Assembly: GCA_903813345.2 (NCBI GenBank)
Contig: CAIIXF020000001.1
Coordinates: 7,631,098 to 7,695,097 of the forward strand
Direction: 5' to 3'
Length of the DNA: 64,000 nucleotides
Source of the DNA: Owenia fusiformis
Lineage: Eukaryota; Annelida; Polychaeta; Sabellida; Oweniidae
Position numbers and translations under genes: made by a program. The notes below the pieces were generated by a model that was not told where the DNA came from, ran no database searches, and worked only from the letters and a program-made list of their open reading frames with translations. This document shows, in pieces, positions 12,701 through 27,700 of the stretch. How positions within the stretch are numbered: the first letter of the stretch is position 1; every line of letters begins with the position of its first letter.

Positions 12701-15700
12701 GATGTCGATAGGATTCCTGTTTTAAGTTATTTCTGTTCAACATCAATACAGTAAACTCCCCTATGACTCCTGGTTCAAAAGCTTGCATATTTTCAAAATG
12801 GCCACCATTTTTGTCTCGCGAAATTCACTTTTGACCCATTTCCTAGCTTTACAAATAATTTCAAGTGTCCTGCATTGTAAAAATCCATGTCAATGTAAAG
12901 AGTAGATGTATGAAATAATTTTGTTACGATAAATCAGGAAAAAATTATATCCATTTTTTTTATTTTCAGCCATTTTAGTTAACATTGATTTGTCCATCTG
13001 TCTCACAAAATCCACTTTTGGACCATTTTCCTTAAACCCTCTGTCGATAGGATTCCCGTTTTAAGTTAATTTTGTTCAACATCAATATAAAAAACTCTCC
13101 TATGACTCCTGGTTCAAAAGCTTGCCTATTTTCAAAATGGTTGCCATTTTTGTCTCACGAAATTCAATTTTGGCCCACTTCATAGCTTTACAAATAATTT
13201 CAGGTGTCCTTCATTGCAAAAAGCCATGTCACTGTAAAGAGTAGTTGTATGAAATAATTTTGTTACAAATAATTGGCAAAAAATTATATCCGTTTTTTTT
13301 TTCAGCCATTTTACTTAACATTGATACGTCCATCTGTCTCTCAGTCAGTCCAAGTAGTGGCAAGTGGCTTGAAAAAATCAGCAAAAAATTATATCATTTT
13401 TTTTATTTTCTGTCATTTTAGCAATCTTTCACTTTTGAGCAACACCATGTGAGCCCAGTACCCACGGTACTATTTTTATTATTTATTGATTGGGGGGGGG
13501 CTCAAAATTGCCATACCTTCATCATGATTAAAAAGAATCTTATGAAAGTTTGTAATCCTCTTATGACCTATATTTTCAGATTTTTACATCTCAACAATAT
13601 ATTAAGAATATAGTTGCTGTATAAAATAGTTGTATCTTTTAAGTTAGGGCTAAAATATGTCCTAATGTTTTTCTAAAAAGTATAAAGAGTCTTAATTAAT
13701 ATACATTTCCTGCTTCCATTACAAAAGACTATTATTGCATAATAATTGCACTTTTAATTTTATAATTTACATAATTTTCATTTTCAAAATTTTATATAAT
13801 ATTACTAAACTCCTGGAGGCACATGATGTAATTATTGTCGAATAACTGGTGGAAATTTGAAAAATTAGATGAAAAGTTTAGAAAGTAAGCAATGGTTAAA
13901 TACATGTACATTGTCTCACAAAATCAATAATGTGACTTTTTCCATTAAATTATGTCATAAATTACAATTTGCTATTATACAGTGCAATACATTTTCCTCT
14001 AAGTCTAGGATATCATTTTCTATATGTTATATTAATCATACCATTGTAAAGCCTGTCCCAAACTGGTCATAATTGACAGGTTTAAAGATATTAGAGAGAT
14101 TTCGCACCTAGTGAAAGTACAACTTATAACGTATACTTATACTTAAAGGTAAACATACAAGGTGTTTCATAATGTGGGCTTTTCGTCAGGAAAGATCTTC
14201 TCGGACTGTAATAAATACAGGTCAAAGGGATGTCATTTGTACTTTCTTGAATTGTAGCATGTTTAGTTGATCCAAATGTGTTTGTCTAGAATAAAATAGG
14301 CTCATATATAGTACATATGTTATAGACCCATCTTTTCTCAAATTGACTTTTTGGAGATGCTCGTTATGAAACACCCTGTATGTCATATGTTGAGCTACTG
14401 AATGGGTCGTTTTCCAGGAATTGCTAGAACCTACTGGTTTGATTGGTGTTTCAAATTGATGGTTAAAGTATTTGATTGGATACTGTTCCCACTCAGCCAA
14501 TTATTTTCAAAAAATGCTTGCGGTCAATTGTTCCACACACATGTAGGCAAATCTTTATACGGAGATCCAACTGTATACGTTATCATCTACGTAAATATAC
14601 CGTTTTGTAAGTTCATTGAACTTATCTCGTACTGATCATGAAAACATTGAAATAATCAACTTGTTTATGTAATGACTCACTTAAAGAATCATGACTCACT
14701 TTAAAGGATCGTGTTTATAATACACTACAACTACAAGGACACGGAAGCAAGCATTTAATTATAATGTGCATAATCTACACGTACAGATGACAGTGCATTC
14801 ACAGTCTCTAGTTGATGGAGCTTTTCTATAACGGGAATAGTTATGTTCCATTAAGTACAATTTAAAATTGATTTTAGTAAATATAAAAGTTCGACATGAC
14901 CCTTTAAACTATACGTATACGTATAAGTTGTACTTTCACTTATGTGCGAAATCTCTCTAATATTGACAAACTGACAGAAAATTATGGAAGTGCCAAAACC
15001 CGCTTAAAACATGATTTTTAGACAATTTTACTCCTCGAATAGCAGTGAAATTAGGGATAGGATGTAATCATTTTGCTCAATAAACACATTTATATATCAT
15101 CATTTTGGTATGCATAAGTTTAGTATAGGATGTATAACATATTTATAGGTCATTGAGAAAGATTTTGGGTTATAATTGTCTTACAATTTCCAATTTATTG
15201 TAATGTTACCTCTACCCCAAATTTTGAACTGAGAAGAGACCTCTGAATCTGAAGGATATTTCCTCAGATTTTATAACAAAATGGTTGTAATTAATCAGAC
15301 TTTCATTATATAGCTGATATTTTTCACAAAAGTTTTATTGGGTTGAAAACTTTTTAGAATAGTGTATTGCTCTAAACGTAACTAACAACTTAACTTCATG
15401 TCTCAGAAGATCTCCTTCTTGAGCATATTGCTGGGTATCTGATTTCTCAATTTCATGGTAAAAAGTCACACTCACGATTTGGGAGTTGTTCTTTTCAATC
15501 CTTTCTAACTTTTTTACCATATTTATGAAATTCTTTTCTCCATTTGGCCAAAGTATACATACATCATACCTTTGAATGTTTGGTCGGACAATAACAAAAA
15601 ATAAAAAAGATATGATTGGTAAAATACATTTCTTTACAGAGGATATTGTGTAATGATATGAAAATTAAAGCTTTAATATTACAACATAATATATTTTTAA

Positions 15701-18700
15701 TAAATATAATTTTATTTCATTAATTAACAATATTGGAAAGTGTTGATTGATATTTACTTTGAGCTATTTTCAGACTAAACTTGTTCTCAAAACATCCTTG
15801 CTCACCAACATTTTCATTAACGTAGTGAGAACAAGTTCGGTATGATTGGTGTTTAGTGGTCGTTCATTCATAAACACTCTTCAGTATGTCCATCTTGTCT
15901 TTATCCCACATGTATTTCAATGGTTTGAATTAGATGTCAGTTCAGATTGGGTCATATTGCCTTTCCTAGCTGTCTGAGTATGTCCATAAGTTTGTAAAAA
16001 ATTGTACATAAGTTTTGTTCCTATGATATATCATATTTGTTCTGTTATAATGTTTATTTTAGAATAAAGGTCCATATAAAAGTTACGAATAGGATATTAT
16101 TTAATACTTGTTATCTGGCTAAAGATCTGTCATTGCTTCTATTTCAAGTATGTACATATTGTCTCCATGCATTACGAGCTCACTGGTGAGTTTTCTTCTA
16201 CTAGTGACAGGCATCGTAGTGTCTATTCGCCAAAGCTTTCCACCATCTATACTGCAATCATCTGTGATTGAAACCACTGTCATAGATTTATGTACCTTTT
16301 GTACAAGTTTTCTGATAATTTTACTGTTTAGTGTAGGAATTGAACCAATGGGTTCAATGATTTTAAGTGTTTGTTGTTTGACATGATTTGTTGGTGCCTG
16401 GATCGGTCCCTGGATTGATTTCCGTTGTATTGTCAATACTGATCCATTGCTAGGTTCAATGGTCGATGGATTCCTTCTTTGAGGTTGCAGCTTTGGATTC
16501 TCAGCTATTCCATTTTTAGGTGTTTTCATTTCAAGATATTTTCCATTGATTATTGGTGGTGTTTGTGAATTTGAACATGCTGTTTTTGGTGTCTGTTTAT
16601 CAAGATGCTCCTGATCATAATATGGAATTTGTTCTACTTTCATTCTTGGAAGGGACCTCACTGTATCTTTTCCATTTGTGAAATCCACTGGGTTTTTATG
16701 TACTGGATTTGTTAACCTTTTTGGCCAGGTTTTACCATAATCATTGTGTTTATGATTTTTCTCTGTAATATTGTCAGATTTTGCAGTTTGCGTATCATCT
16801 GGGTGTTGACTGTTGGGAGTCACATCTTCTGGCTGTGTTATGTGGTGATCATCACCATGGTCACCATTGTTAGTAAAACATTCTGGTTCTTGCACATTAG
16901 TATTCATATATTCACTCTTGTAAATGACATCACCTGATTTTACAATATGGTCACTGTTGTTTGGGATACAGTCTGGTTTTGGCATGATTAAACTATTTGA
17001 GTCAAATGAACTACATTGCCCTGGTTTTAGATAAGCACTGAAATTAATCTTACTTGGCATTCGAACAAAGGCAGGTTTAGGTTTGATGGTTGGTTTATCT
17101 TTGGACTCATCGTTGTTATAATCATTATGTATCAATGCCCTTTCTCCAGAATCATTCAACTCTTTTTTATATTTTTCCAAAATACTTATAATGTTATACA
17201 CTCCTCTCTTTGGTTTAACAGCTGGTTTTCCTGGCTCAGGGGCATTTTCAATATCCTCTGCTGAAATGGTCTCTTCCATATGTAACTTGGATGGACCAAC
17301 TGTATCACTTCTGCGTAAAGTTTTGGCAGATTTCTGGCAATGTTTTACATTGGAGGATATATTTGGGGCACTGTTCTTTCTCCATATAGCTCCAGTAGGT
17401 GATTGAAAGTCTTCAGTGAAGTCTCCATTTACCTGTCTCTTTTCAATATTTTGTGTTATGACATTAGATTCTGTTTTTTGTTTTTCCGAAGCTCCTTTGT
17501 TCGGAGAGATCAAATCCAGAGTTTCAGGTCTTATTTTTTCATTCCTATCCTTATCCCAAATAGCTAATTTCTCTTTCATTAGATTGGAATAATGAATGGC
17601 ATTTTCTTTTTTATTTGAAAAATTGTCAGACTTTTCATTCATTTCGGGATAGTTAATACTGGATTTTCTGTCTATCTTTGTATCATTCTCACAAAGTTTT
17701 TCCTCAGATTTTTCAATTTCATCACCAATTTTACTGTCCAGTTTAGGATCAATTGCATATGGTTTCGTGTCTTTTCCTGACTTGCTTGAATTTGAGAATT
17801 GTCTTGATTTTCTTGCTACAAGATGTGTCCAGTGGTGTATTTGCCTTGCGCATAATGGGCGTGAATAGTTCTTTAGCTTCAGCCTTGAGTTTTTTGCTGC
17901 CCATATTACTGTGAAAACCACCTCTCTGGGTCGCTGTTGAATATGCCACTTGGCTGCCACTCCACTACAGTTCATGTAATGCAATGCTTTGATTGCATCT
18001 TGTGGTATTTCACATGGTGAAAAAATCCCTGACATTTTACACACTTTTCTATGCCATAGTATTTTTTACTCTTCTGGATGATTGCTGTTAATGTAGATAA
18101 CTTCGAAAACAAAGTGATTGTGTGGTTATTAATTAAAGAATATTTTGAATTAATTAATGTCGTATTCTAATGATACACATGTCACAGTTGGGGTAATTGG
18201 ATAATGTTACGTGAATAAAATACATGTTCTGTATGTCAATTTAATTTTAATCATCAACAAAAACATGTCACAGTTATTAATTATTTAGAAGTTATGTTTA
18301 TGAATTAATACTCTTTTGATTTGTATTTTTTAAAGAGGACATCATCTATCTCTTTGAATAAGAGATATTAGTTTGATTTAGTTGAACCAAATCAGATAAC
18401 ATTTCGTGAACTAATCAGAATTCCCTGAAGGGACTCAAATGAAATGAAATGACTCAGGCCTGTAGCCAGGGGAGATCCCTCTGGGTAAGAATTCTTTCAA
18501 AATCAATTCATGCAGTTTTGGACCAAAATTGTCTTAGTGAACCACCTGGAATTTTTTAAAAAGTGAATCCCCCTTTGCAAAACCTGGCTACGGGTCTGGG
18601 ATTTGATAGCCCTTCATCAAGATCAGCATCGAAATTGTGAGAGTGTTCAGGGTGAATTACCTGCAATGTACACATAGTCTGTACCTTAGAGCAGACCACT

Positions 18701-21700
18701 TGAAAAATAAATTGAATGAGGTCTAAGTCAATGTTATTGGATGTTGTAAACTATTTCTTGAAAAAGAAATGATGGATGACCTTGAAATAGAATTATTCTT
18801 TTACACTTCCATGTTGGCTCATTTTCTAAAATCATTTACATTCCTTACTTGTATTTACAAACCAACTTCCTTACTAGATCACATATGCCCATCACACAAA
18901 AGGGAGCCTTTTGTAGATATAAAGTAAAACCTGCACAGTGGAACCTTTCATGTAAGGTTCTTGGAACACCTCAAAACTACCAACTTTGAAATCATCGTTA
19001 TAAAACATTTTCAATTTTCAAAAATAATTTTGATTAACCTCCTACAGTATTCTTTAAGATTGTTATATTTATGATCATGACTATTTTCTGACCATGAAGA
19101 CAGGCATATCATTTAGATCCATTCATTATCCCAGGAAAAAGTATATTCAATGATAATAAAGTCTATTGGACTTGGTGATATTGAGGATGGAATCAACCCA
19201 TCAACATACTTTTTTAGTGATGTTGACCTCATTTTCACTAAAAAGGTAACCTTTATGTTCATAATTCAGGATATAATCGTTTAAAATTGTTTGTGATAAC
19301 CTACGTTGCTCTTTGATTAGCAAATAAAATATTTCAGAAATCATAATTAATCAACTAAAATGGAATAACCTCCCACTGTGATTTATCATCAAGAATAAAC
19401 AACGCACCTTGATAATTAGGAAATTAAGAGATCTACGAAGACCATAGATATGCTAAAAGAAAATGAAAAACCTCCTGCAGAGATTGGTGTGATACTATCC
19501 CAAGATAACGTAGGTTATCACAAACAATAATGACATGGCAAGATTATTCAAAATGTCAGTGTCTTGTTTAGTAAAATTAACTAGAATATTTATGGTATAA
19601 AATTGGTCTTCAATGGTAGAACTACTTTCAGTGATGCACTGAGCCAATGACATGACTTCAGAATCAAAGAAAAGTAACTTGATGCTTCACAAAATACAGT
19701 CAATCAGTGTTCCAGTTCTATAAATCCCTGTAACACCATAACCTCTGTTAATGGAACTCCTCTGAAGTTGAACATATTGACAGAACCAAGGGTTTTCCAC
19801 TTACACAGGTTGAACTACATTTATTGGCTTGGTTTAAGTCACATAAGCATGACTAAACTACTTAACTATAAGTAAATATAACTTGCTGTTTATATTCAGA
19901 CTGTGAAGCATTACTTTGGTGAAGTAGAGAGACTCTCAGACCTCCTTGCCAAGCAGCTGTCCCTGATTTTACAGCGTACGCTCATGACAGTACGACGAGA
20001 ACCACAGATCATTGTATCTTGCCTCAGGATCATAGAGCGGGAAGAACTGTAAGAATTTACTATATTTTGGTCACTGAATCTTTTAACTGATTCACATACT
20101 TTTGTGTTTTTAAGAATACTGAAGCACTAGTTCGTCATTACATACATGATTATAGTTATGGGATACACCAACTTGCAAGGGTATAGATGGTAACCGGACA
20201 ACTCATCCCCTAGACAACTCATCCCTGGACAACTCATCCCCTGGACAAGTCATCCCCTAGACAACTCATTCCCTGGACAAGTCATCCCCTAGACAAGTCA
20301 TCCCCTGGACAACTCACCCCCTAGACAACTCATCCCCTGGACAACTCATCCCCTGGATGACTCATCCTTTGGCATGTTTGAGTAGTTTAATGTAATATTG
20401 TTTATTCACATATTATTCAAATATTTTTTAAATGTCTTGGTTATCACGATCAGTTTTAAGTTTCAAAATCATATATTACATGAACACTGGTACTCCACTC
20501 GATAATGTTGTAAACAGACCGTTTCGGTAACAAAATGTCAGAGCCTCAAAGGTACGATTTTTGTTTTTTCCTTATTCCTCCAGTTGTAGGCAGAATATCA
20601 TATGTCTAAGAAAATGTACATGTGTGCGAACAAATAGTTCAGAAGACAACACGATCCTCGATTTACAGTTAATACTTCACTTTTGTTCCGTAAACATAAC
20701 CTAAAAATGGCTAAGATCTGCACTTCTAACTCTTTCCATTTACATAACAATAGTAAGGTATTAAAGCGACGATTCTGTTGTCCTCTTGAGGGGAAATTTA
20801 AAAAACTATGATATACCATGGTACTACTGGTATTGTCAAGGAGATAGTCAACCAATTAATCTGTAATTTGTTATGTAAATATTTACCTTTAATTTTACTT
20901 TTAATAAACAATTTCAATATTATGTTAAAATTGATTGAAGAAGCTCCTTTGATGTCATTATATGTTAGTTGTTCATAGTTCAAATATTCTTTAATCAAAA
21001 GATTATTTTTCCACAGCAGTCACAGATGAAGTTACTGAAGTTCATGTTTCAAAATTATCCAGAGAGAAAACTTTATTTTTTTTCATTAAATATTAAGTCA
21101 TGTAATATAAGGACAAAAGATGAAAGTTTTAACCGCACCGTTTGACTGTTTGACCATTTTATTTGTGTCAATAAAGTGAAAAAATATTATTTAGAATGAT
21201 TCAAAATGTGTTTAATAAATATTCATTTTCCAAAAAAAACTTTACAATTTGGATTCATGTGATCAAGGATGAGTTGTCTAGAGGATGAGTTGTCTAGGGG
21301 ATGAGTTGTTCAGGGGATGAGTTGTCTAGGGGATGAGATGTCCAGGGGATGAGTTGTTCAGGGGATGAGATGTCCAGGGAATGAGTTGTCTAGGGGATGA
21401 GTTGTCCAGGGATGAGTTGTCAAGGGGATGTGTTGTCCGTAAGCCCTTGCAAGTGCTTGGTATAAGAGAGATGTGGATTTTCAAATGAAGTTACTGTATT
21501 TGTTTCCAGTAAAGATGAGGGCCATCTGAAGCGCCAAGAACAAACTGGATTCCTACCCCCTCATAGACCTAAAAGGTGGAAAAAGAAATGTTTCGACACA
21601 TTCAAGGGATCAGTTCAATCCAGGTAATACAGGCTATTCAATACGTACCACTTGTAATGCTTTAACTTTTTATCGTACCTATAAGAAAAGTTTCAATAAT

Positions 21701-24700
21701 GTTGTCAGCTTGGTTGATGGTTGGATGGAGCAATTTCAGACAAATTGCTTGACGGATTGATTTGGAATTTTCAGGGATATTTATCGGTATGTTACAAGAC
21801 AAGATTAAACATGTGAAAAACCTTTTTATACATTATCTTTCATTTCAGAGTTCTGATTTTGATTGTGATGTTAAATCATAAATGTATACTATGTACATAT
21901 ATGTTTCAGGATTGAAGGTAATCAATTTGAGGATCGATCAAGTGATAAAATGTGGCTTGTCCGTCATCTTGAGATGACACGTCAAATTGTACTCGAAGAT
22001 CTACAAGTAGTCAAGGTATATTATGTTTGGTTTATACATGTACTATGTGTATACATCCATTGATTATACAATTTATGTTCAGCCTTATTTTTCAACAATA
22101 TTTTTCAATTATAAGTAACCACAATTCTTAGATTACGACATGGACCAGATTATTGTTTGGTAAAATACTAATTATATTTGGATATTGCCAATCAATGGTT
22201 TAACCTTGTGTATTTGATTCTTAATTGTAGGAACTTTAAAAGTTGCTATTAATTATATTCTTGCCACCCTGTAGTAGCCTCTCTGTGTTGTTCAAAATAA
22301 ATGGTTATCTATTCACATAAATGAATCAAATTATTAATTTTTTATTTATGTATATTTGCAGTCATTGTGTACGCCTGTTTTTCCACCGCACTATGATATT
22401 CTAGACAAGTATGTGCAATTGTATCATGATGGATTAGCTGAACATGTAAGTCATATGCTATTTATCCCATACTTAGCAGTGTTATAGGTAAATAACATGT
22501 GGAATGTAATCGATATCTGAGGTGAGCGGGTGATATATATATTTCTCCCGCTGAGGTGAGCGGGAGATATTTATATCACCCGCTCACCTCATATCACCTC
22601 ACATCATATCATATCGTTCGGTGCTTTTTGTGAATCTCCGAGATATACCATTGCTCTAGCATTGAATTAATATTAATTTCATATACAGTTCACAAAGTTG
22701 TTGAGTTTAAAAAAGCAAATGTTAAGAACTTTAAATTGAGATAGAATACAGTATTCATGTTTTGATTGTAACTATCAATTGTATGAGGGTTTCATAACAT
22801 TCAATGCATACTTAATTCTCATAATCTACTAAGTATAGGATAAATCAGTTATTAAATGCTCGATTTTTGATACAGGGTATATCCCTCGGTAAATACAATA
22901 TATCAACCTTCGGTCCCTACGGTCCCTCGGGTAGATATATTGTATTTCCCTCAGATATACCCAGTATCAAAAACCTCCCATTAAATAACCTCATATTGTA
23001 AGTTGTATATACATAAGAGTACTTGATTTAGTGGTTGTTAATACTTATTAAGGCTGTTGGGTGTGTGATTGTATGTCTGTGTCCCGGGGTTTGTCTGGCA
23101 GCATAATGAAATTAAATGTGATCCACGTGGATCGCTTTAAGGAGGTCTATAGGACAAAACAATACACGTGTATACATTCATGATGGTGTCTCATCAGATA
23201 TAAAGGAACCAAACTCTATATTTTCTGAGGGCCATCTCCCCATGGGTGTATTTTACCAGGGGTGTCAATATCAAGAGGCAATTTTCTTTAGTTGTTTTTA
23301 CCAAAGTAACATGTTGTTTTGAGGAACTTTACAACTGTTTTATGTTAAAATATAGTTTTGCATAACTTTGCTTTTAACAGTTGCTTTGTTTATTTAGAAT
23401 GCTCTGAATGAAATCCTTGCCAGGTCTGTCTACCATTCATATTGTACTTTGCTAAAGGGTCGTGGGTGGATTAACTTTTTCACATCAGCGTATAGCTCGG
23501 GATTTCATTCTGTGTTTTCAGTAACTCAAAATGTACTAGAAGTATATTACTTTGAACATATTTTCTTTTTTTTGGATATTTTCAGCTCAGTGATCTCATA
23601 CAACAAGGCCTAGAAGGAAATGAAGTAGTGTCTCTACTCAACTGGCTAAATACATACACGTATGTCATTGATCTTATGCTTGAATATTTCTTATGAATAA
23701 AATACGTAATAAAATGCCAAATGTATGAATATCTAAAAGTGTAAATAATTCATCTTCTGCATTGATATAACTAAGAAATATAGACCGAAGAGCAGGTATT
23801 ATATTGACAAATAAATACTGCAGGTCTAGGCACAAATGTTTTCTGTACCTGTATTCCTAAAAAAAGGAATGAAATTTGTTTACCAGGAGCAAAGAGCTGA
23901 TGAAACACCCCTCCCTGAATGTGGATACATCTAAACTTAGTCCCCTCCTCAGTGAGGACACAGTGAAACAACTAGAAGTGCAATACCTACAACAGATTAG
24001 AGCCAACTTTAAAGAATGGATGGCCAATTCTCTGAGATCTGATATTAAAGTAGGTTCATTCTTGTGATATTACCACAAATGCAGCTCACATCTACTTTTA
24101 ATTTATGAAAGTAGGGTTTAACCCTCTAACAAAATTCTTTCTGTGAAAAATGTATTTATATTTCCTTGAAACTCCTTAGTTAAAATATATGTACTTGACC
24201 TTCAGCTAGAAAACATTTTGATCCAATCGGTGCCCCAGACATGCTTTTAAGATATTGTTACTATAGATATAATTTCTTGAAGTCAACCAAATTATGTATT
24301 TTTTTCAAAAATGTAATATCACAATTTATATGTCCTAAAACTGGACACTCATATTATTGGTCCCATGCTTACTTCTGTATGATTGTGTAAAATTATGACA
24401 TCAAGAGATTACTGTCTCCTGTTTGTCTGGGGATCTTATTCCAACTATTTTCCTTATACTTACTCACTCAAGTAAGTACTACAAAGGGGGGGAGAACTAA
24501 TCCCAAGAGGACCATAATTCTAGTATGTTCATGTACTAGTTCTCTTAAAAATGTGTAGCTAGACCACCCAAGTAAGGAGAACCTGATCCCTGATAGGCCG
24601 ACAAGAATTTTCAACTCAACTCATTCAACTCAACATATAATTGCTATGTTTCATTCAGGATTGGCACAGGGACACTCCGCCAGAGGCAGATGGTGATGGC

Positions 24701-27700
24701 TACTTTAACACAGCATTGCCTGTTATACTATTCCAGATGATAGAACAAAATGTAAGTACATGTCCAGCAACACCTGCATATGGGGACTGTATTTAACTGT
24801 TCCTTATACTGTAGATAGGTGGTGGTTCATACCATCAACCCCAAAATAATGTTGTACAACTGTATGTGTATTTTATTTTTTGGTGTATTTCATATCTTTT
24901 ATTGTGTAATCTTTATTGCCATTTCATTGAATGAAATTTGCCTCATTTTAAGAAGGGGGTATTAACTGAATTTAACTTTGAATTACCTCATAACAAAAGT
25001 TTGAACCCCATCTGTTCCAGATTCAAGTAGCAGCCACTATAAGCAGAGACTTAGTGAATAAGGTACTAAACCTATGTGTACAGGAAATGGACACATTTGC
25101 CAGGACTTACAAAGGTAAAGACATTAAATGACAAACACTAATATTGTATTGTAAAATACATGTAGTATATATAAAATATACATGAACTGTTGGTGTATTC
25201 TCAAATACAGTGGAGATGTTACATGACTTAAGGAAATATTTTATAAAAGGATTTAAGCCCTGGACTCAGTGCAATGTAGAATGGTCATTCCTTGAAGGTG
25301 TTGCTTTCCAAAATTTGCATGAGATGTGGAGCGTCAAGCATTAATTTTAGGAAACAAAGCCTGAAAGGAATGGTTATTACACAATTCATTGGGTCGGGCT
25401 TAAATCTTTTTCACACATTGCAAAATAATTATACAATATCACTTAAAAGATATGAAATCACTTCAGAAAAGAATACATTTTCAGGGAAACTTTACGGTTC
25501 TGTTTGTGTCAGTCAGCATCATGAATTGTCACATTGACAACCATACAACACTTACCATTCAACCTGAATAAGCGTGTAGCTTGTTGTGTTGCTATTTATA
25601 GATTTTTACTCAACTATAAAATTGATCAGTTTATCGGCTTTATTAGTTCACTAGAATCTAAAACAAAAAATCCCAGGTTCTAGAGTGCTGCTAACTCGAT
25701 AAAAAGGCCGGCCCTGGCTAGAACTGTCTATGGTTCTAGCCAGGATAAAGATACAGATACAGACAGAGGTCCTGTCAGATTAATATGGTGATCTGTTTCC
25801 TTCCAAAGTATCAAGTTACAAAGTCAGATTACAAGTTCAGATGGGGAAATTCAACCCCTACAAAATAGAATAAGATGGGAAATTCAACCCCTAAAAATAG
25901 AATAAGATGGGGAAATTCAACCCCTAAAAATAGAATAAGATGGGAAATTCAACCCCTAAAAATAGAATAAGATGGGGAAATTCAACCCCTAAAAATAGAA
26001 TAAGATGGGGAAATTCAACCCCTAGAAATAGAATAAGATGGGAAATTCAACCCCTAAAAATAGAATAAGATGGGGAAATTCAACCCCTAAAAATAGAATA
26101 AGATGGGGAAATTCAACCCCTAAAAATAGAATAAGATGGGAAATTCAACCCCTACAAAATAGAATAAGATGGGGAAATTCAACCCCTAAAAATAGAATAA
26201 GATGGGAAATTCAACCCCTAAAAATAGAATCTTAGTGACCACAGGCAAATCACCTAACAGCTATAGTAACCGATGATGATGATGATGACATATTCATTTT
26301 CAATGATGATGACATATTCATGTACTTCAATAAAACTATTATAAATAGTGTTACACCTATGGTCATGACACATAGAAAATAAATGTGAATCAGATTCATT
26401 CTTTTAGACAAAACTATTTGATCATGTTTTTATATATTTTTATATGTTTTTATATTTTTTTTTTGTATATATTATTGTGAATAATTTGCATTTACGTCAA
26501 TGTTATATGATATGAATAATTAAATTAACAGCTAACAATAAATTGATATTAGTGGCAATAAACAAGTTATAACAAAATTATCAATTCCTACCCTTCAATA
26601 TTTATTTCTTGGGTGAACTAGTGTCCCTTGTGCTGTAAGATGGTAGGGAGGTGAGGGAAAAATGAACAGTATGAAGTAGTTAATACCTCAATGCAATTGG
26701 ATAGATAAAACACCTTTGCTTGTTATTGAGGTGATCTATCCTTAAGTGGAGTAAAATTACTCTTGCTTGTTATTGAGGTAATCTATCCTCAAGTGGAGTA
26801 AAATTACGCTTGCTTGTTATTGAGGTGATCTATCCTCAAGTGGAGTAATTTACATACATCTTAAGTTACATGTCCCATTCTCTCAAAATCTTCCGTAAAA
26901 CTTACCTGTGAATCTGGCCAGGATTACCTGCAAGTGGAATATTTGGATCTTAGAACACCTATAATTTAAGTCAACCATTACTCTGGCATTAATGAAAAAA
27001 TGATTGATTTATGTATTTAATTTTTGCTTTTCTTGATTTTTAGCTGAGGTTCATAGTTACAAGGAGAAACATTTCCAGGACAGAAGCCAACCACAGTTTT
27101 TCATTAACTACATGGTAAGTTTCAGTTTCATACAACGGGTACTTTCAACTATACAAAAACTCATTTAACGAGTAAATGGTCAAAAATTCACATTTCTTCA
27201 GATTTATTAACAATATTCACTCTATACGAAGTGAAAGGAAAAAAAGGTGACAAAAATCATATAAAAACAACACCATAACTAATGTTATTCACCTGCACTA
27301 CAAATGGCAAATGGTAAAGAAAAGAAAGAAGAGGCGAAGAGGTAAAGAAAAGGTGACAAAAATCAAATAAAAACACCTCCATAACTCTGATACCATTGTT
27401 ACACATACTGCTGTTTTTATCAGAAGACTCATGTACTCCATTTTATCAAGTTCTGCCTTTGTTTCAGATTGCAAACATCAACAATTGTCGCTCTATGATA
27501 GAGTTCACACAGCAGTTGAAGCAGAGACATAGCAAAGAAGACCTTGATGAGTCTGAGGGGAGAGATGGCTTTGTAGCCATGGCAGAGACATTTAATAGGA
27601 TAGCTAGAGAAAGGTTAGTCTTTGGCTATGTACCATTACTGTAGTACATACGAAATGTAAAATCAGAAATCAACAATAGGAAATGAATTGAAAGATGGTG

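Noticed and set aside
15335-15520. 61-codon minus-strand frame just past the nested gene
   Set aside because: No family resemblance, no splice link to the 16119-18044 gene (which has its own stop and poly(A) signal).
25840-26232. Possible CRISPR-like array
   Set aside because: Units are contiguous with no unique spacers, in an intron of an animal gene.
26038-26235. 65-codon repetitive frame ([11 protein letters not shown] units)
   Set aside because: Translation of the 32/33-bp intronic minisatellite.
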